From an uncultured Alistipes sp. (lineage in GTDB: Bacteria; Bacteroidota; Bacteroidia; Bacteroidales; Rikenellaceae), in assembly GCA_900542505.1 (NCBI GenBank), contig UQNV01000001.1:62001-126000 (forward strand): a stretch of 64,000 bases of DNA, in the 5' to 3' direction. Below the pieces are notes generated by a model. The model was not told the origin of the DNA, did not search any database, and saw nothing but the letters and a program-made list of their open reading frames with translations. The position numbers and the translations under genes are program-made. This document shows, in pieces, positions 27,563-35,254 of the stretch (position 1 is its first letter; every line of letters begins with the position of its first letter).

Positions 27563-28144
27563 TCAAAGCATCTTCAGGGCCATTCGCACCATCTCCTCGA
27601 CGGGAGCCGACGGATTCTCGCGGGCCAGTTTGCGGACCGCCTTCTCGGCCGCACCCTTCGGGAAGCCCAGCATGACCAGCGCGGCGAGCGCCTCCTCGCA
27701 CGTCTCGCCGTCGGCGGCCGACGCCCCGGCTGCCGAGGTGTCGAGCCCCGTGAGCTTGCCGCTCAGCTCGACGATGATTTTCTGCGCCGTCTTCAGGCCG
27801 AGCCCCTTGACGTTCTTCAGCAGCACGGCATTGCCCGCGCCGATGATGCCCTGCAGCTCGCGGGGCGAGTAGGTCGAGAGAATCATCCGCGCCGTATTGC
27901 CCCCGACGCCCGAGACTCCGAGCAGCAGGCGGAACAGCTCGCGCTCGACCTTCGAGGCGAATCCGTAGAGCAGCTGCGCATCCTCGCGCACGATGTGGTG
28001 CACGTAGAGCCGTGCACGCTCCGCATGCTCGATTTCGGTATAGGTCTGGAGTGAAATATTGAGGTAGTAGCCCACCCCTCCCACGTCGATAACGGCGTAT
28101 GTAGGAGCGAGTTCCGCCACCCGTCCGTCGATATATTCGTACAT
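27563..28144 (-). CDS. ruvA: Holliday junction branch migration protein RuvA
   Basis: 193 residues, normal length. RuvA tetramers bind Holliday junctions and load the RuvB motor. The N-terminal OB-fold starts MYEYIDGRVAELAPTYAVIDVGGVGY. The helix-hairpin-helix pair includes LLGVSGVGGNTARMIL and NVKGLGLKTAQKIIVEL. The C-terminal domain III, which contacts RuvB, is at about 145-193 (EALAALVMLGFPKGAAEKAVRKL). ruvB and ruvC are not in the window. Confidence 0.96.
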   Translation of the reverse strand: MYEYIDGRVAELAPTYAVIDVGGVGYYLNISLQTYTEIEHAERARLYVHHIVREDAQLLYGFASKVERELFRLLLGVSGVGGNTARMILSTYSPRELQGIIGAGNAVLLKNVKGLGLKTAQKIIVELSGKLTGLDTSAAGASAADGETCEEALAALVMLGFPKGAAEKAVRKLARENPSAPVEEMVRMALKML

Positions 28145-28190
28145 GTTCTCAAAAATTAGGGGACAACGGGCAAAAATAAAGATTTTTTTT

Positions 28191-28198
28191 TACCTTTG
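28191..28198 (+). promoter_or_regulatory. Putative -7 element for the Skp-like lipoprotein gene
   Basis: TACCTTTG, an exact TAnnTTTG, preceded by a nine-T run and 42 bases before the ATG at 28241. No TTTG is seen 19-21 bases upstream. Confidence 0.55.
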
Positions 28199-28240
28199 TC
28201 GGAACAAATGCGAATAAAACTCAAAAAATCAGACATCGAT

Positions 28241-28831
28241 ATGAAAAACATTTTGCTCACGGCGTGCATCGCGGTCCTCTCGCTGACGGCCTGCGATTCG
28301 AAAGGAACCGCCGAAACGGCCGAAGCAACGACCGCAACGACCACGGCGACCGGCAGCAGTGACATCGCATACGTACAGGTAGAGGCTGTGCTCGCACAGA
28401 GCGACCTCTTCCTGACCGAAGGCGCCGCACTGCAGGCCAAGACCGAAAAGGCCCAGAAGAGCTGGGCGCAGAAGGAGCAGAACCTCCAGTACGAGGCTGC
28501 CCAGCTGCAGGAGAAGTACCAGAAGGGTCTCATCACCACCAACGACGCCCAGGCCCAGCAGCAGAGCATCGAGAAGCGCGTAGCCGCCTACCAGAGCTCG
28601 GCCCAGAAGGAGGCCCAGACGCTCGACGAGGAGAACTTCGTCTTCAACAACCGCGCCCAGGACCTCATCCAGCGTGCCATCCGCGCCATCAATGCCGACG
28701 GCCGCTACAAGCTCATCGTCAACGCTTCGGCTCTGCTCGACGCCGACACGACGCTCAACATCACCCCGGCCGTGCTGGCCAAGGTGAACGAGCTCTACGC
28801 CGCCGACAAGAAGGCCGCCGAGAAGAAGTAG
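28241..28831 (+). CDS. OmpH/Skp-like periplasmic lipoprotein
   Basis: 196 residues from MKNILLTACIAVLSLTAC, a lipoprotein signal with Cys 18. A Thr/Ala-rich linker (TAEATTATTTATG) leads into an OmpH/Skp-like domain: first strand DIAYVQVEAVLAQSD, then a long Gln/Lys/Glu-rich coiled coil from about 65 to 130, then a closing helix and strand (GRYKLIVNASALLDAD). Skp is a periplasmic holdase for outer-membrane proteins; the anchored form is a common Bacteroidota variant. An upstream in-frame ATG at 28208 would put charged residues before the signal peptide and is less likely. It is a single-gene unit with its own promoter and terminator. Confidence 0.88.
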   Translation: MKNILLTACIAVLSLTACDSKGTAETAEATTATTTATGSSDIAYVQVEAVLAQSDLFLTEGAALQAKTEKAQKSWAQKEQNLQYEAAQLQEKYQKGLITTNDAQAQQQSIEKRVAAYQSSAQKEAQTLDEENFVFNNRAQDLIQRAIRAINADGRYKLIVNASALLDADTTLNITPAVLAKVNELYAADKKAAEKK

Positions 28832-28859
28832 CGCTCCGGACAATCCGGCCCGTAACCCG

Positions 28860-28895
28860 AAGGGATGCCTCGCACCGTGCGAAGCATCCCTTTTT
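28860..28895 (+). terminator. Intrinsic terminator of the Skp-like gene
   Basis: The stem AAGGGATGC (28860-28868) pairs with 28884-28892, with an inner CGCAC/GTGCG, followed by TTTTT. Confidence 0.9.
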
Positions 28896-28965
28896 CGTGG
28901 AGCCGCTAAGGCCCTGCCGGCCGCAACAAATCGGCGGCAGCGATGGAAAGTCGCCGAATTTTTTC

Positions 28966-28973
28966 TACATTTG
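28966..28973 (+). promoter_or_regulatory. Putative -7 element for cdaA
   Basis: TACATTTG, an exact TAnnTTTG, 26 bases before the ATG at 29000. No -33 TTTG found. Confidence 0.55.
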
Positions 28974-28999
28974 CTCCGTAATAACCGCACCATACCGAT

Positions 29000-29800
29000 A
29001 TGGGTTTCGTACCATTCACATTCATCGACTTCATCGACATCCTCCTCGTCGCCGCCATCATGTACTGGATATACCGGATGACGAAGGGGACCAACGCCCC
29101 CTATATCCTCTCGGGCATCATCGCCATCTACCTGCTCTGGGTCGTGGTCAAGACGCTCAACATGGAGCTGCTGTCGACCATCCTCGGTCAGTTAATCAGC
29201 GTCGGCGCCATCGCCCTGATTATCGTCTTCCAGCCCGAGCTGCGCCGTTTCCTGCAGGTCATCGGCATGCGGCAGAAGCACTTCAACTTCATCACGCGCA
29301 TCTTCTCGTCGGGCGACGACCCGGCCCAGACCAACATCGCCCCCATCGTGACGGCCTGCCGCGAGATGGCCGACACGAAGACCGGGGCGCTGATTGTCAT
29401 CGGGCAGCAGAGCGACCTGAGGCTCATCGCCGAGGGCGGCATCGCGCTCGACGCCAAGGTCTCCACCCCGCTGCTCAAGAACATCTTCTTCAAGAACGCC
29501 CCGCTGCACGACGGCGCCGTGCTCATCGAGGGCGACCGCATCGTGGCGGCGAAGTGCATCCTGCCCGTCACGCAGAGCGCCGTGCCCAAATCCTACGGCA
29601 CGCGCCACCGGGCCGCCATCGGCATGAGCGAGATATCGGACGCCATCATCATCGTCGTCTCGGAGGAGACAGGCTCCATCTCCATCGCCCAGGCGGGCAA
29701 CATCCGCCGCGACATCGACCCCACGCGCCTCCAGCAGACGTTGCAGCGCTACCTGAGCATCAACACGCGCAAGCGTGCCAAGGGCGAAGTGGCCGAATAG
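29000..29800 (+). CDS. cdaA: Diadenylate cyclase (c-di-AMP synthase)
   Basis: 266 residues. Three membrane helices fill about 8-75, then the DAC domain. The catalytic motifs are intact: LHDGAVLI (DGA) and TRHRAAIGMSE (RHR). The enzyme joins two ATP to c-di-AMP, which controls potassium balance and cell-wall stress. In many bacteria cdaA sits with cdaR (a YbbR protein) and glmM; here it is alone, although a short YbbR-like gene occurs at 14695-15096. Confidence 0.96.
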   Translation: MGFVPFTFIDFIDILLVAAIMYWIYRMTKGTNAPYILSGIIAIYLLWVVVKTLNMELLSTILGQLISVGAIALIIVFQPELRRFLQVIGMRQKHFNFITRIFSSGDDPAQTNIAPIVTACREMADTKTGALIVIGQQSDLRLIAEGGIALDAKVSTPLLKNIFFKNAPLHDGAVLIEGDRIVAAKCILPVTQSAVPKSYGTRHRAAIGMSEISDAIIIVVSEETGSISIAQAGNIRRDIDPTRLQQTLQRYLSINTRKRAKGEVAE

Positions 29801-29879
29801 CGCAGCCGGACGGCAGCCATATTCGACGTCAGCCGTCTCCCCGCCCCGCCTGGTCGGACAAACGACAACCACGACAAAC

Positions 29880-29914
29880 GACAGGCCCGGAACTCGACGA
29901 GTTCCGGGCCTGTC
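29880..29914. terminator. Hairpin between cdaA and the Lcl-domain gene
   Basis: A 16-bp perfect stem (29880-29895 with 29899-29914) has a three-base loop. It lies between convergent genes and has no long T-tract on either side. Confidence 0.75.
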
Positions 29915-29963
29915 TCTTCAGAACGCCACCGGCCGCAGCCGGAACGCGCTCCGGCTCATCGGG

Positions 29964-30521
29964 CTAAAAGGCCCTCACGGCACGGACGTGCTGCGAATAG
30001 TTCTTGATTTCCTCGCTGGGCTCGAACCCCTTGGAGTAGAGCCAGCCGCCGCTGGCCCCATACTTGCCCGTCTCGGTCGACGACCAGTAGAGGAAGGTCA
30101 CCCCCTGCGTCTCGAGCGGCGTGGCCTGGGCGGCAACCAGCGCAGCGTTGACCGCCTCGTGGCTGGCATTAATTTCGGCCATCTCGTTCACCGCCGGAAG
30201 GTACCACCCCTCGCCCTGTTCGACGCACCAGGCGAAGGCCGGGAAACGCTCCTGCCAGTCGGGCTGGCTTTTGATGACTTCCAGGTTGGCGGCTCCGTCC
30301 GCCTGGTCGGCGGCGCCGACCACATTGATGCCGCGCCCCGTCTGCCAGGGAAGCGACGTCTCGTCCAGCGACAGAATCTTACCGTGGCGGCCGCCATCCG
30401 TGACACTGAACACGACGCCGCGCACGCCCTCCACTTCGTAATAATCGCCCACGCTGTACTTCGTACCGCATCCGACCAAAGCCGCGAGGCAGACATACAG
30501 CAAACATTTCATTCGTTTCAT
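29964..30521 (-). CDS. Lcl/DUF1566-like lipoprotein
   Basis: 185 residues from MKRMKCLLYVCLAALVGC (lipobox Cys 18). The mature part matches the Lcl C-terminal/DUF1566 type: WYLPAVNEMAEI, then LYWSSTE and a final segment with YSQHVRAVRAF. Such domains are found in surface lipoproteins and adhesins, and the function is not known in this setting. An in-frame ATG at 30548 would put seven or more extra residues ahead of the signal peptide. The next lipoprotein gene upstream on the strand begins its stop 36 bases away. Confidence 0.85.
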   Translation of the reverse strand: MKRMKCLLYVCLAALVGCGTKYSVGDYYEVEGVRGVVFSVTDGGRHGKILSLDETSLPWQTGRGINVVGAADQADGAANLEVIKSQPDWQERFPAFAWCVEQGEGWYLPAVNEMAEINASHEAVNAALVAAQATPLETQGVTFLYWSSTETGKYGASGGWLYSKGFEPSEEIKNYSQHVRAVRAF

Positions 30522-30557
30522 AAGCACTGTATTTTCAGATATGGACACAATATTGGA

Positions 30558-31010
30558 TTACATCCCGTCGAACCACTCACCGGCCCACTTCACCGTAATA
30601 TCGACCTTCCAGAGGCCGTCGACAGGGACGAGCATCAGATACTCGGTGCGGTCTCCCACGCGGCACTCCACATAGGCCACCTCGAGGTTGGGGTTGCCGT
30701 TCTCCTCGTCCGTGGTGATGCGTTCCGAAACGCACTCGACCTTAACCGGTCCCCGCTCCTTCTGTTTGGCAAGCTCCTCGGGGAAGGTTTTCGTGCGGGC
30801 CGCATCGGCCGTCATGGCCAGCTCCAGCAGATTGCGGCCGTCGAAAAGGACATAGTCGGCCGCAGCTTCGTCACCCGCCGTATAGAGCTCCATGAATCGT
30901 TGTGCAACCTCCTTCGGGGTTTTCGGATAGGCGCCCGACTGCCCGGTGCCGCAGGCGGCAATGCCCAGAGCGAGCATCACAGCGAAAGCTAAAATAAATA
31001 ACTTCTTCAT
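30558..31010 (-). CDS. DUF4878-like lipoprotein
   Basis: 150 residues from MKKLFILAFAVMLALGIAAC (Cys 20); an ATG two codons earlier (31016) is also possible. The mature domain is the small alpha/beta barrel-like fold of the DUF4878/NTF2-like type: TPKEVAQRFMELYTAGDEAAADYV, then EYLMLVPVDGLWKVDI. These Bacteroidota lipoproteins have no known function. It probably heads a two-gene unit with the Lcl-type lipoprotein. Confidence 0.82.
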   Translation of the reverse strand: MKKLFILAFAVMLALGIAACGTGQSGAYPKTPKEVAQRFMELYTAGDEAAADYVLFDGRNLLELAMTADAARTKTFPEELAKQKERGPVKVECVSERITTDEENGNPNLEVAYVECRVGDRTEYLMLVPVDGLWKVDITVKWAGEWFDGM

Positions 31011-31169
31011 ATGCATGAATGATTTTGGGTTTGGTTTGCCGTTCGCTGAACATTTCGACTATTTCGCTCGCTCCGTACCTGCATGCCCCCCCCCGCACGG
31101 CCAACCCGCCACACAATCTGATTGGCCCCGGCATTCCGGCATATCTCGATGGAGAAGCGGCGATTTTCA

Positions 31170-31177
31170 CAAATTTA
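31170..31177 (-). promoter_or_regulatory. Putative -7 element for the DUF4878-like unit
   Basis: TAAATTTG on the minus strand in an AT-rich stretch, implying a leader of about 150 bases before 31010. No -33 element at the standard spacing. Confidence 0.4.
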
Positions 31178-31390
31178 CAAAATTTATTTCGGAGTTCATA
31201 ATCCCGGGCGGCAACGGGTCGGAATCTCCCGCGAGAAAAATCCCGTCACGGGCTGCATGAGATGAAGAGTTTGTCCTCGGCCGGAAAAGCGGACGGCGGG
31301 TCAAACCACGAAACGGCCGCCGTAGTGCAGAAAGGCCGCGGAGAACGGAATGCGCATGCCGACAGGCACACGGGAAGCATTTCCGCAACA

Positions 31391-31435
31391 AACAAAAAAC
31401 GACAAGAAACCGCATGAGGCGGTTTCTTGTCGTTT
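31391..31435 (-). terminator. Intrinsic terminator of the secG operon
   Basis: A 14-bp perfect stem (31401-31414 with 31420-31433) has a five-base loop. On the minus strand it is followed by TTTTTTGTTTG. Confidence 0.9.
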
Positions 31436-31474
31436 CGTTCGTATTCTCTGCCGGGTCCCTGCCCCGCAAGAACC

Positions 31475-31861
31475 TTACTCTGCAGGAGTCTCCTCGGCCG
31501 GCGTTGCGGGCGTCTCCTCGGCGGGAGCTGCGGGAATCTCGGCCTGCGGCATTGCGGCGGGAGCCTCAGACTCGAGCACACGCTCCTGCAGTGCCTTGGC
31601 ATCCTCCGAAATTGCGCTGTTGCTCGTTGCAACCAGGCTCTTGTCCATGGCCAGCGTGGCCACAAGGCTCAGCACGACGATGGCAATGGCCATGGCCCAG
31701 GTGAATTTCTCCAGGAAGTTCGTGGTCTCACGTACGCCCATCACCTGGTTCGAAGCGCCGAAATTGGCGGCCATGCCGCTCTTGGGGTTCTGCACCAACA
31801 CCGCGAGAATCACCAGAACGCTCGCCACAAGTATCAGAGCAATACAAATCGTGTATAACAT
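31475..31861 (-). CDS. secG: Preprotein translocase subunit SecG
   Basis: 128 residues. Two membrane helices (about 3-23 and 52-72) are separated by the conserved loop VQNPKSGMAANFGASNQVMG. SecG is the third core subunit of SecYEG. The C-terminal 50 residues are a Pro/Ala/Glu-rich tail with an AEETPATP repeat, longer than the enterobacterial protein. It is the last gene of the operon beginning at 35035, 12 bases after the TPR gene. Confidence 0.94.
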   Translation of the reverse strand: MLYTICIALILVASVLVILAVLVQNPKSGMAANFGASNQVMGVRETTNFLEKFTWAMAIAIVVLSLVATLAMDKSLVATSNSAISEDAKALQERVLESEAPAAMPQAEIPAAPAEETPATPAEETPAE

Positions 31862-31873
31862 ATCGGATGAATT

Positions 31874-32362
31874 TTAATTATTTGTTTCTATTTTGCCAAT
31901 AAGTTCGGCAAAGTAAACACTTTTTTCCGGATTTAGCAAACTTAATTTGCGATAAGTGTCAATCGCTTTCGAGCGAAGCCCCTGCGCCAGGTAAATCTCG
32001 GCCAGCTCCTCACTTACGAGGTCCTCCTCGTCGGTGAATTCGGCCTCGGTGCGCACCTCCGTCTCGGGCTCGCCCTCCTCGGCCACGATGCGCAGGTTCT
32101 CCTCGCGCAGGAACCGGTCGATGAGGTCTTCCGACGTGAGGAAGGTGAGCGCCCCGGCATCGACCGCCGGACGGTCGAGCGCACTCTCGCCGCGCCACGG
32201 CGCCACCAGCTCGAGCCGCTCGTCGCGTTCGCCGCGCACGAGCGCCCGCACCCGGCGCGCCGTCGAGAACCACTCGCAGCGCTTCAGGAGCGAATCGAGT
32301 TCCGCCTCCGAGGGAGCCTCCACAGTGCCGCCCGAGGCGATGTATCGCATGAAATCGGTCAT
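31874..32362 (-). CDS. Small TPR-type protein between lptE and secG
   Basis: 162 residues, no signal peptide. The acidic middle (EPETEVRTEAEFTDEED) leads to a C-terminal helical repeat, ELAEIYLAQGLRSKAIDTYRKLSLLNPEKSVYFAELI, which is one TPR and part of a second. The N-terminal 100 residues have no family I know. Proteins of this kind are found in the lptE-secG gap in other Bacteroidota as far as I recall. Likely a cytoplasmic adaptor; function unknown. Confidence 0.83.
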   Translation of the reverse strand: MTDFMRYIASGGTVEAPSEAELDSLLKRCEWFSTARRVRALVRGERDERLELVAPWRGESALDRPAVDAGALTFLTSEDLIDRFLREENLRIVAEEGEPETEVRTEAEFTDEEDLVSEELAEIYLAQGLRSKAIDTYRKLSLLNPEKSVYFAELIGKIETNN

Positions 32363-32376
32363 TGTCCGTGCCGTGA

Positions 32377-32892
32377 TTACCAGTTCGACGCCGACGCCTG
32401 GAAGATATCGGTCACCAGCTTGTCGACAATCTGGGGAATAAGTTCGCCCTCGGCCTCGGTCAGCAGACGCGACGAGTCGTAATCCTCATAGGCCGAGAAG
32501 GTGCGGTTGAACGACATCTTCTCGTCGAGCGCGTTCGTGAAGCGCACCTTCACCGTAATGGTCAGGCGGTTGAGCAGCGCCGTATCCTCGCTCGACACCG
32601 AAGCGGTCACCGAGGTGTAGTTGGTGATTTCACCCTCGAAGGCGAAATCGCCGCCCTCGTCGACCTGGACCAGCCGCGTACGGCGTGAGAAGATGTCGAC
32701 CAGCGCATCGGTGAGCGTCGAGCTCAGGATGGGCGACACCATCGTGGCGTTGTTGGGGAAATAGGCCACCGAGAAGGTTTTGGCATCGGGCGGAATCGAG
32801 GCGCCCGAAAGCGAATACTTGATGGCCACGCCGCAGCCCGACGGAATCATCAGGCAGACGGCGGCAAACAGCAGAAAAACGAATCGTTTCAA
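32377..32892 (-). CDS. lptE: LPS assembly lipoprotein LptE
   Basis: 171 residues. Signal peptide MKRFVFLLFAAVCLMIPSGC with Cys 20. The mature domain starts VAIKYSLSGASIPPDAKTFSV, followed by FPNNA and the helix SSTLTDALVDIFSRRTRLV, a typical Bacteroidota LptE. It plugs and supports LptD in the outer membrane during LPS insertion. The gene lies 98 bases after the sigma54 activator and 14 before the TPR gene. Confidence 0.92.
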   Translation of the reverse strand: MKRFVFLLFAAVCLMIPSGCGVAIKYSLSGASIPPDAKTFSVAYFPNNATMVSPILSSTLTDALVDIFSRRTRLVQVDEGGDFAFEGEITNYTSVTASVSSEDTALLNRLTITVKVRFTNALDEKMSFNRTFSAYEDYDSSRLLTEAEGELIPQIVDKLVTDIFQASASNW

Positions 32893-32990
32893 CGGTTATT
32901 CTCTATTTTTTTGTTTCGTACAAAGCTTAATACTTCCCGTCCCGGACCGACCCTCGCTCCGAAGCGGAGGCTGGGGCCCGGGAGAGGTCA

Positions 32991-34229
32991 CTACTCCTCG
33001 ATGCCCAGCTCCTTGATTTTGCGGTAGAGCGTACGCTCCGACATGAAGAGTTCGGCAGCCGCCTCACGGCGTCGGCCGTTGTTGTGTTTCAGAGCCTGGA
33101 TAATCTGCTCGCGCTGCATGTCGGCCTTGGTCCGCTCGCGCGGAGGCTCGTCGGTCACCTCCTCGCTTTCGGCGAAAACGGGCGCCGGGGAGTGGTTGTA
33201 GCCGCCCGGGGAGGGGGTGGCATAGAGCGGTGCGGAGCTCTGCGCCGTCGTGGGCAGCAGCGCCTTGATGTCGGGCACGGGTTCGCCGTGGGGAACGCGC
33301 TGCATCAGGTCGGAGAGCATCCGCTTCAGGTCGTTGATGTCGGCCCGCATGTCGAACAACACCTTGTAGAGCAGTTCGCGCTCGGCAAACGAGTCGTCCG
33401 ACGAGACGCCGCGGGCAGGCCCAGGAGCCACCGAAGTCCCGGCATTCTGCTCGGGAAGGTAACGCGCCAGGATTTCGGGCGTGATGAGCCGCGCCTCCTC
33501 GACGGCCGAAATCTGCTCGGCGACGTTCTTCAGCTGACGGATGTTGCCCCGCCAGTAGTAGTTGCAGAGCATCTCGCGGGCCGCCGCATCGAGCGTGACA
33601 GCCGGCATGTGGTACTGCTGTGCCACATCGCTTGCGAATTTGCGGAACAGCAGCGGAATATCGCCCGGACGCTCGCGCAGCGCCGGCACGGCGATGGGAA
33701 CCGTATTGAGGCGGTAGTAGAGGTCCTCGCGGAAGCGGCCCGAGGCGATGGCCTCCTGCAGGTTCATGTTCGTGGCGGCGACGACACGCACGTCGGTCTT
33801 CTGGACCTTCGACGAGCCGACGCGGATGAACTCGCCCGTCTGCAGCACGCGCAGCAGACGCGCCTGCGTGGGAAGCGGCAGCTCGGCCACCTCGTCGAGG
33901 AAAATCGTGCCGCGGTCGGCCTCCTCGAAGTACCCCTTGCGGGCTTCGAGCGCACCGGTGAAGGCCCCCTTCTCGTGGCCGAAGAGCTCCGAATCGATGG
34001 TTCCCTCGGGGATGGCGCCGCAGTTCACGGCGATGTATTTGTTGTGCTTGCGGGCCGAGTAGGCATGGATAACCTGCGGAAAGAACTCCTTGCCCACGCC
34101 GCTCTCGCCCGTCACGAGCACCGTGAGGTCGGTCGGAGCGACACGTACGGCCACTTCGAGCGCACGGTCGAGCAACTCGGAGGTACCGATGATGCCGAAG
34201 CGCTGCTTTACAGTTGTGATATCCGTCAT
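32991..34229 (-). CDS. Sigma54-dependent transcriptional activator without receiver domain
   Basis: 412 residues. The AAA+ domain starts almost at the N-terminus ([14 protein letters not shown]). Walker A is GESGVGKE, the sigma54-contact loop is GAFTGA, and Walker B is [23 protein letters not shown] and [10 protein letters not shown] follow. A Pro/Ser-rich linker with a helical stretch (about 250-360) leads to a Fis-type helix-turn-helix at the end ([22 protein letters not shown]). There is no receiver, GAF or PAS domain, so any signal must come from a partner protein. The start overlaps the stop of the HU-like gene (ATGA), which suggests that gene as partner. Its own regulon is unknown; genes downstream are lptE, TPR and secG. 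Confidence 0.93.
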   Translation of the reverse strand: MTDITTVKQRFGIIGTSELLDRALEVAVRVAPTDLTVLVTGESGVGKEFFPQVIHAYSARKHNKYIAVNCGAIPEGTIDSELFGHEKGAFTGALEARKGYFEEADRGTIFLDEVAELPLPTQARLLRVLQTGEFIRVGSSKVQKTDVRVVAATNMNLQEAIASGRFREDLYYRLNTVPIAVPALRERPGDIPLLFRKFASDVAQQYHMPAVTLDAAAREMLCNYYWRGNIRQLKNVAEQISAVEEARLITPEILARYLPEQNAGTSVAPGPARGVSSDDSFAERELLYKVLFDMRADINDLKRMLSDLMQRVPHGEPVPDIKALLPTTAQSSAPLYATPSPGGYNHSPAPVFAESEEVTDEPPRERTKADMQREQIIQALKHNNGRRREAAAELFMSERTLYRKIKELGIEE

Positions 34230-35035
34230 TGTTTCTTGTCGGTTTGGGCGGGACTTTCAACGGCAGGGGCATCGGGTGTGCCCGCTCCGACGGCCGCACC
34301 GTCATCGGCCGGGGTCTCGGCCGGGTCAGCCGGAAGCGCCGCATCGGGCAGCGCGAACTCGACCTCTTCGTCGAGCAGCGCCTCCTGCCGGTTGTGGTAG
34401 TATCCGAAGGCAATGGCCGCGATGGCGAGCAGCGCCGCGACGATGGCCACAATCAGGAAGCGGTCGATGCGCCGCCCCTCCGAAGGTCCCACGTAGGAAT
34501 AGGCATCGGTGGTTTTCGTCGGACGGCCGTAGCGCAGCCCCTTGAGGCAGGGCTCGGGATTCATCTTGGCCGAAGGCGACACGTGCGGCATCGCGGAACG
34601 CGTGCTGCCGCCCTCCCCGGCATGCGGAGCCTGCTCACGCACCGGGTGTTCCGACGCATCGCCGCCCCTGGCGGCAGCCGGCTGAGCCGCCGGACGGGAC
34701 TCCGGCACGGGCTGAGCGGAGGGTGCGGGACGGTACTCGAAGGCTATCGTTCCGTTGGGTCCGCCGCGGAAGAGGCCGAAGCCCTCCATGACATACTCCC
34801 GGCCGCCCTGCACGGCATGGCGCACCTCAAACAGGAAGCGGTCGATTTCGCCGGCGGCCTCCAGTTCGTTCATCCCCTCTTCGCGCAGCAGGGAGCGCAG
34901 CACACCGTCGTCACGCCGCAAAAGCTCCGTAAAGAGCACGCTTTGACCCGGCGTCTTGACGACGAAGGCTCCGAATTGGGGTATGACCAGCCGCTTGTGC
35001 GACTCCAGATAACGTTCGATTGTCCGATACAACAC
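34226..35035 (-). CDS. HU/CCDC81-like domain protein with one membrane helix
   Basis: 269 residues. The N-terminal 100 residues fit the prokaryotic HU/CCDC81-like domains: YLESHKRLVIPQFGAFVV, then REYVMEGFGLF. A Pro/Ala/Glu-rich linker follows, then one membrane helix at about 200-218 (FLIVAIVAALLAIAAIAFGYY) and a 50-residue acidic tail outside the membrane. In other Bacteroidota such proteins often carry a C-terminal SPOR domain that binds peptidoglycan; none is visible here. The gene is first in the operon and is coupled to the sigma54 activator by ATGA. Confidence 0.82.
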   Translation of the reverse strand: MLYRTIERYLESHKRLVIPQFGAFVVKTPGQSVLFTELLRRDDGVLRSLLREEGMNELEAAGEIDRFLFEVRHAVQGGREYVMEGFGLFRGGPNGTIAFEYRPAPSAQPVPESRPAAQPAAARGGDASEHPVREQAPHAGEGGSTRSAMPHVSPSAKMNPEPCLKGLRYGRPTKTTDAYSYVGPSEGRRIDRFLIVAIVAALLAIAAIAFGYYHNRQEALLDEEVEFALPDAALPADPAETPADDGAAVGAGTPDAPAVESPAQTDKKQ

Positions 35036-35063
35036 CTTTCAAACACCTTAAAAATTGCCGCTT

Positions 35064-35094
35064 CAAAATTACCCTTTTTCGAAGAAAAAACAAA
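35064..35094 (-). promoter_or_regulatory. Promoter of the HU-sigma54 activator-lptE-secG operon
   Basis: The minus strand reads TTTG, 19 bases, TAATTTTG, a full match to the phylum consensus, 29 bases before the start at 35035. Confidence 0.82.
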
Positions 35095-35254
35095 ATCGCC
35101 CCCGTTTTTTCAAAATAATCGGATAAAAAGGGTGCTATCCGGAAAATATTCACTTACTTTGCACCCCGAAATATGTCGGAATCCGGGCGAGCTACTTTCG
35201 CCATTTCCGACCGATGTAGCGAAGACGGATTGTTTCAAAACCATTAAACGAGTC

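Larger units (their letters stand above)
31011..31474. other. Intergenic region between two minus-strand units
   Basis: 464 bases without a credible gene. It holds a -7-like TAAATTTG on the minus strand (31170-31177), a run of nine C residues (about 31086-31094) and the secG terminator (31391-31435). Open frames in it look like noise. Confidence 0.6.

Noticed and set aside
29848-29885. Repeated CGACAAACGACA-like words before the hairpin at 29880
   Set aside because: Only two imperfect copies, no spacer pattern; chance or simple duplication.
34229-35254. Large N-terminal extension of the arginine decarboxylase
   Set aside because: The frame is open upstream, but family members start at MKDKYIDLIEQ, and the extra part lies antisense to the HU-like gene.
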